NCBI GenBank assembly: GCA_036557365.1
Contig: DATBHR010000093.1
Coordinates: forward strand, 7,760-71,759
DNA from: DATKHR01 sp036557365
Lineage (GTDB): Bacteria > Acidobacteriota > Vicinamibacteria > Vicinamibacterales > CAVVIG01
DNA length: 64,000 bases
Reading direction: 5' to 3'
Of this stretch, positions 63,928-64,000 are shown one piece after another. Under the pieces are notes generated by a model. It saw only the letters and a program-made list of their open reading frames with translations, was not told where the DNA came from and ran no database searches. Every line of letters begins with the position of its first letter. The stretch's first letter is position 1. A program made the position numbers and the translations under genes.

Positions 63928-63991
63928 GCGGCGCGGGACGCGCGCCGCACACGGTGGCACGTCGAAGAAAGACCGCGGGTTTCGGACCCGC
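63928..63991. other. Two stem-loops downstream of pstS
   Basis: Stem 1: GCGGCGCG (63928-63935) and CGCGCCGC (63941-63948) with a 5-base loop. Stem 2: GCGGGT (63975-63980) and ACCCGC (63986-63991) with a 5-base loop. Neither is followed by a T-run. They may protect the pstS end of the transcript and lower expression of downstream genes, as seen in many binding-protein operons. Confidence 0.5.
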
Positions 63992-64000
63992 TGTCGCGTA

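Overview
The window is GC-rich chromosomal DNA (roughly two thirds G+C) packed with genes, mostly joined by 1-26 base overlaps (ATGA, GTGA and TGATG junctions). The gene mix points to a Gram-negative, soil-type heterotroph, and Acidobacteriota (Vicinamibacteria-like) is my best guess. The evidence is outer-membrane barrels and porins, a MoxR/DUF58/VWA/DUF4175 operon, CHAD and SixA proteins, ECF sigma factors with HEAT-repeat partners, and a cory-CC-star/ArsA pair. The taxonomic call is inference from gene content; there is no rRNA gene here. I see no tRNA, CRISPR array, insertion sequence, phage gene or strong rho-independent terminator.

Layout. 0-5 kb (minus): Lon protease, a cupredoxin-like exported protein, a membrane HD-GYP phosphodiesterase and the first codons of an exported protein cut by the window edge. 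5.3-9.4 kb: a zinc-ribbon protein, a membrane NnrU/ICMT-like protein and a ketosynthase/FAD-reductase/ICMT module that looks like lipid or polyketide tailoring. 9.4-23.5 kb: one long plus-strand operon encoding a TPR/metallopeptidase protein, DUF4159, MoxR ATPase, DUF58, two VWA membrane proteins, a very large DUF4175 protein and a caspase-fold protein lacking the expected cysteine. 23.6-30.4 kb: rhomboid protease, leuA with a divergent LysR regulator, an ECF sigma cluster and leuCD.

30.4-39.3 kb (plus): exported subtilase with a small outer-membrane barrel, cory-CC-star plus ArsA ATPase, then a metal-uptake cluster (Cys/His-rich small protein, porin, ZnuA-like binding protein, permease, but no ATPase) and a DRE-TIM aldolase. 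39.3-43.1 kb (minus): ECF sigma, zinc anti-sigma and two HEAT-repeat exported proteins. 43.2-48.8 kb (minus): tryptophan 2,3-dioxygenase, a secreted beta-sandwich/Ig protein, M28 peptidase, citrate synthase, YacG.

48.8-64 kb is dominated by phosphate and polyphosphate functions: pstB-phoU, a Ppx/GppA phosphatase overlapping a tandem pair of thymidylate-kinase-like proteins, CHAD, SixA, a PhoB-like regulator, and at the right edge a porin with pstS. Between them lie an ArsR-led operon, a glycosyltransferase/PHP pair and three small proteins. 

Two genome-scale signals recur. First, a -10-like hexamer sits only 6-8 bases upstream of many start codons, which suggests leaderless transcription. 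Second, five gaps hold degenerate short-unit low-complexity repeats.
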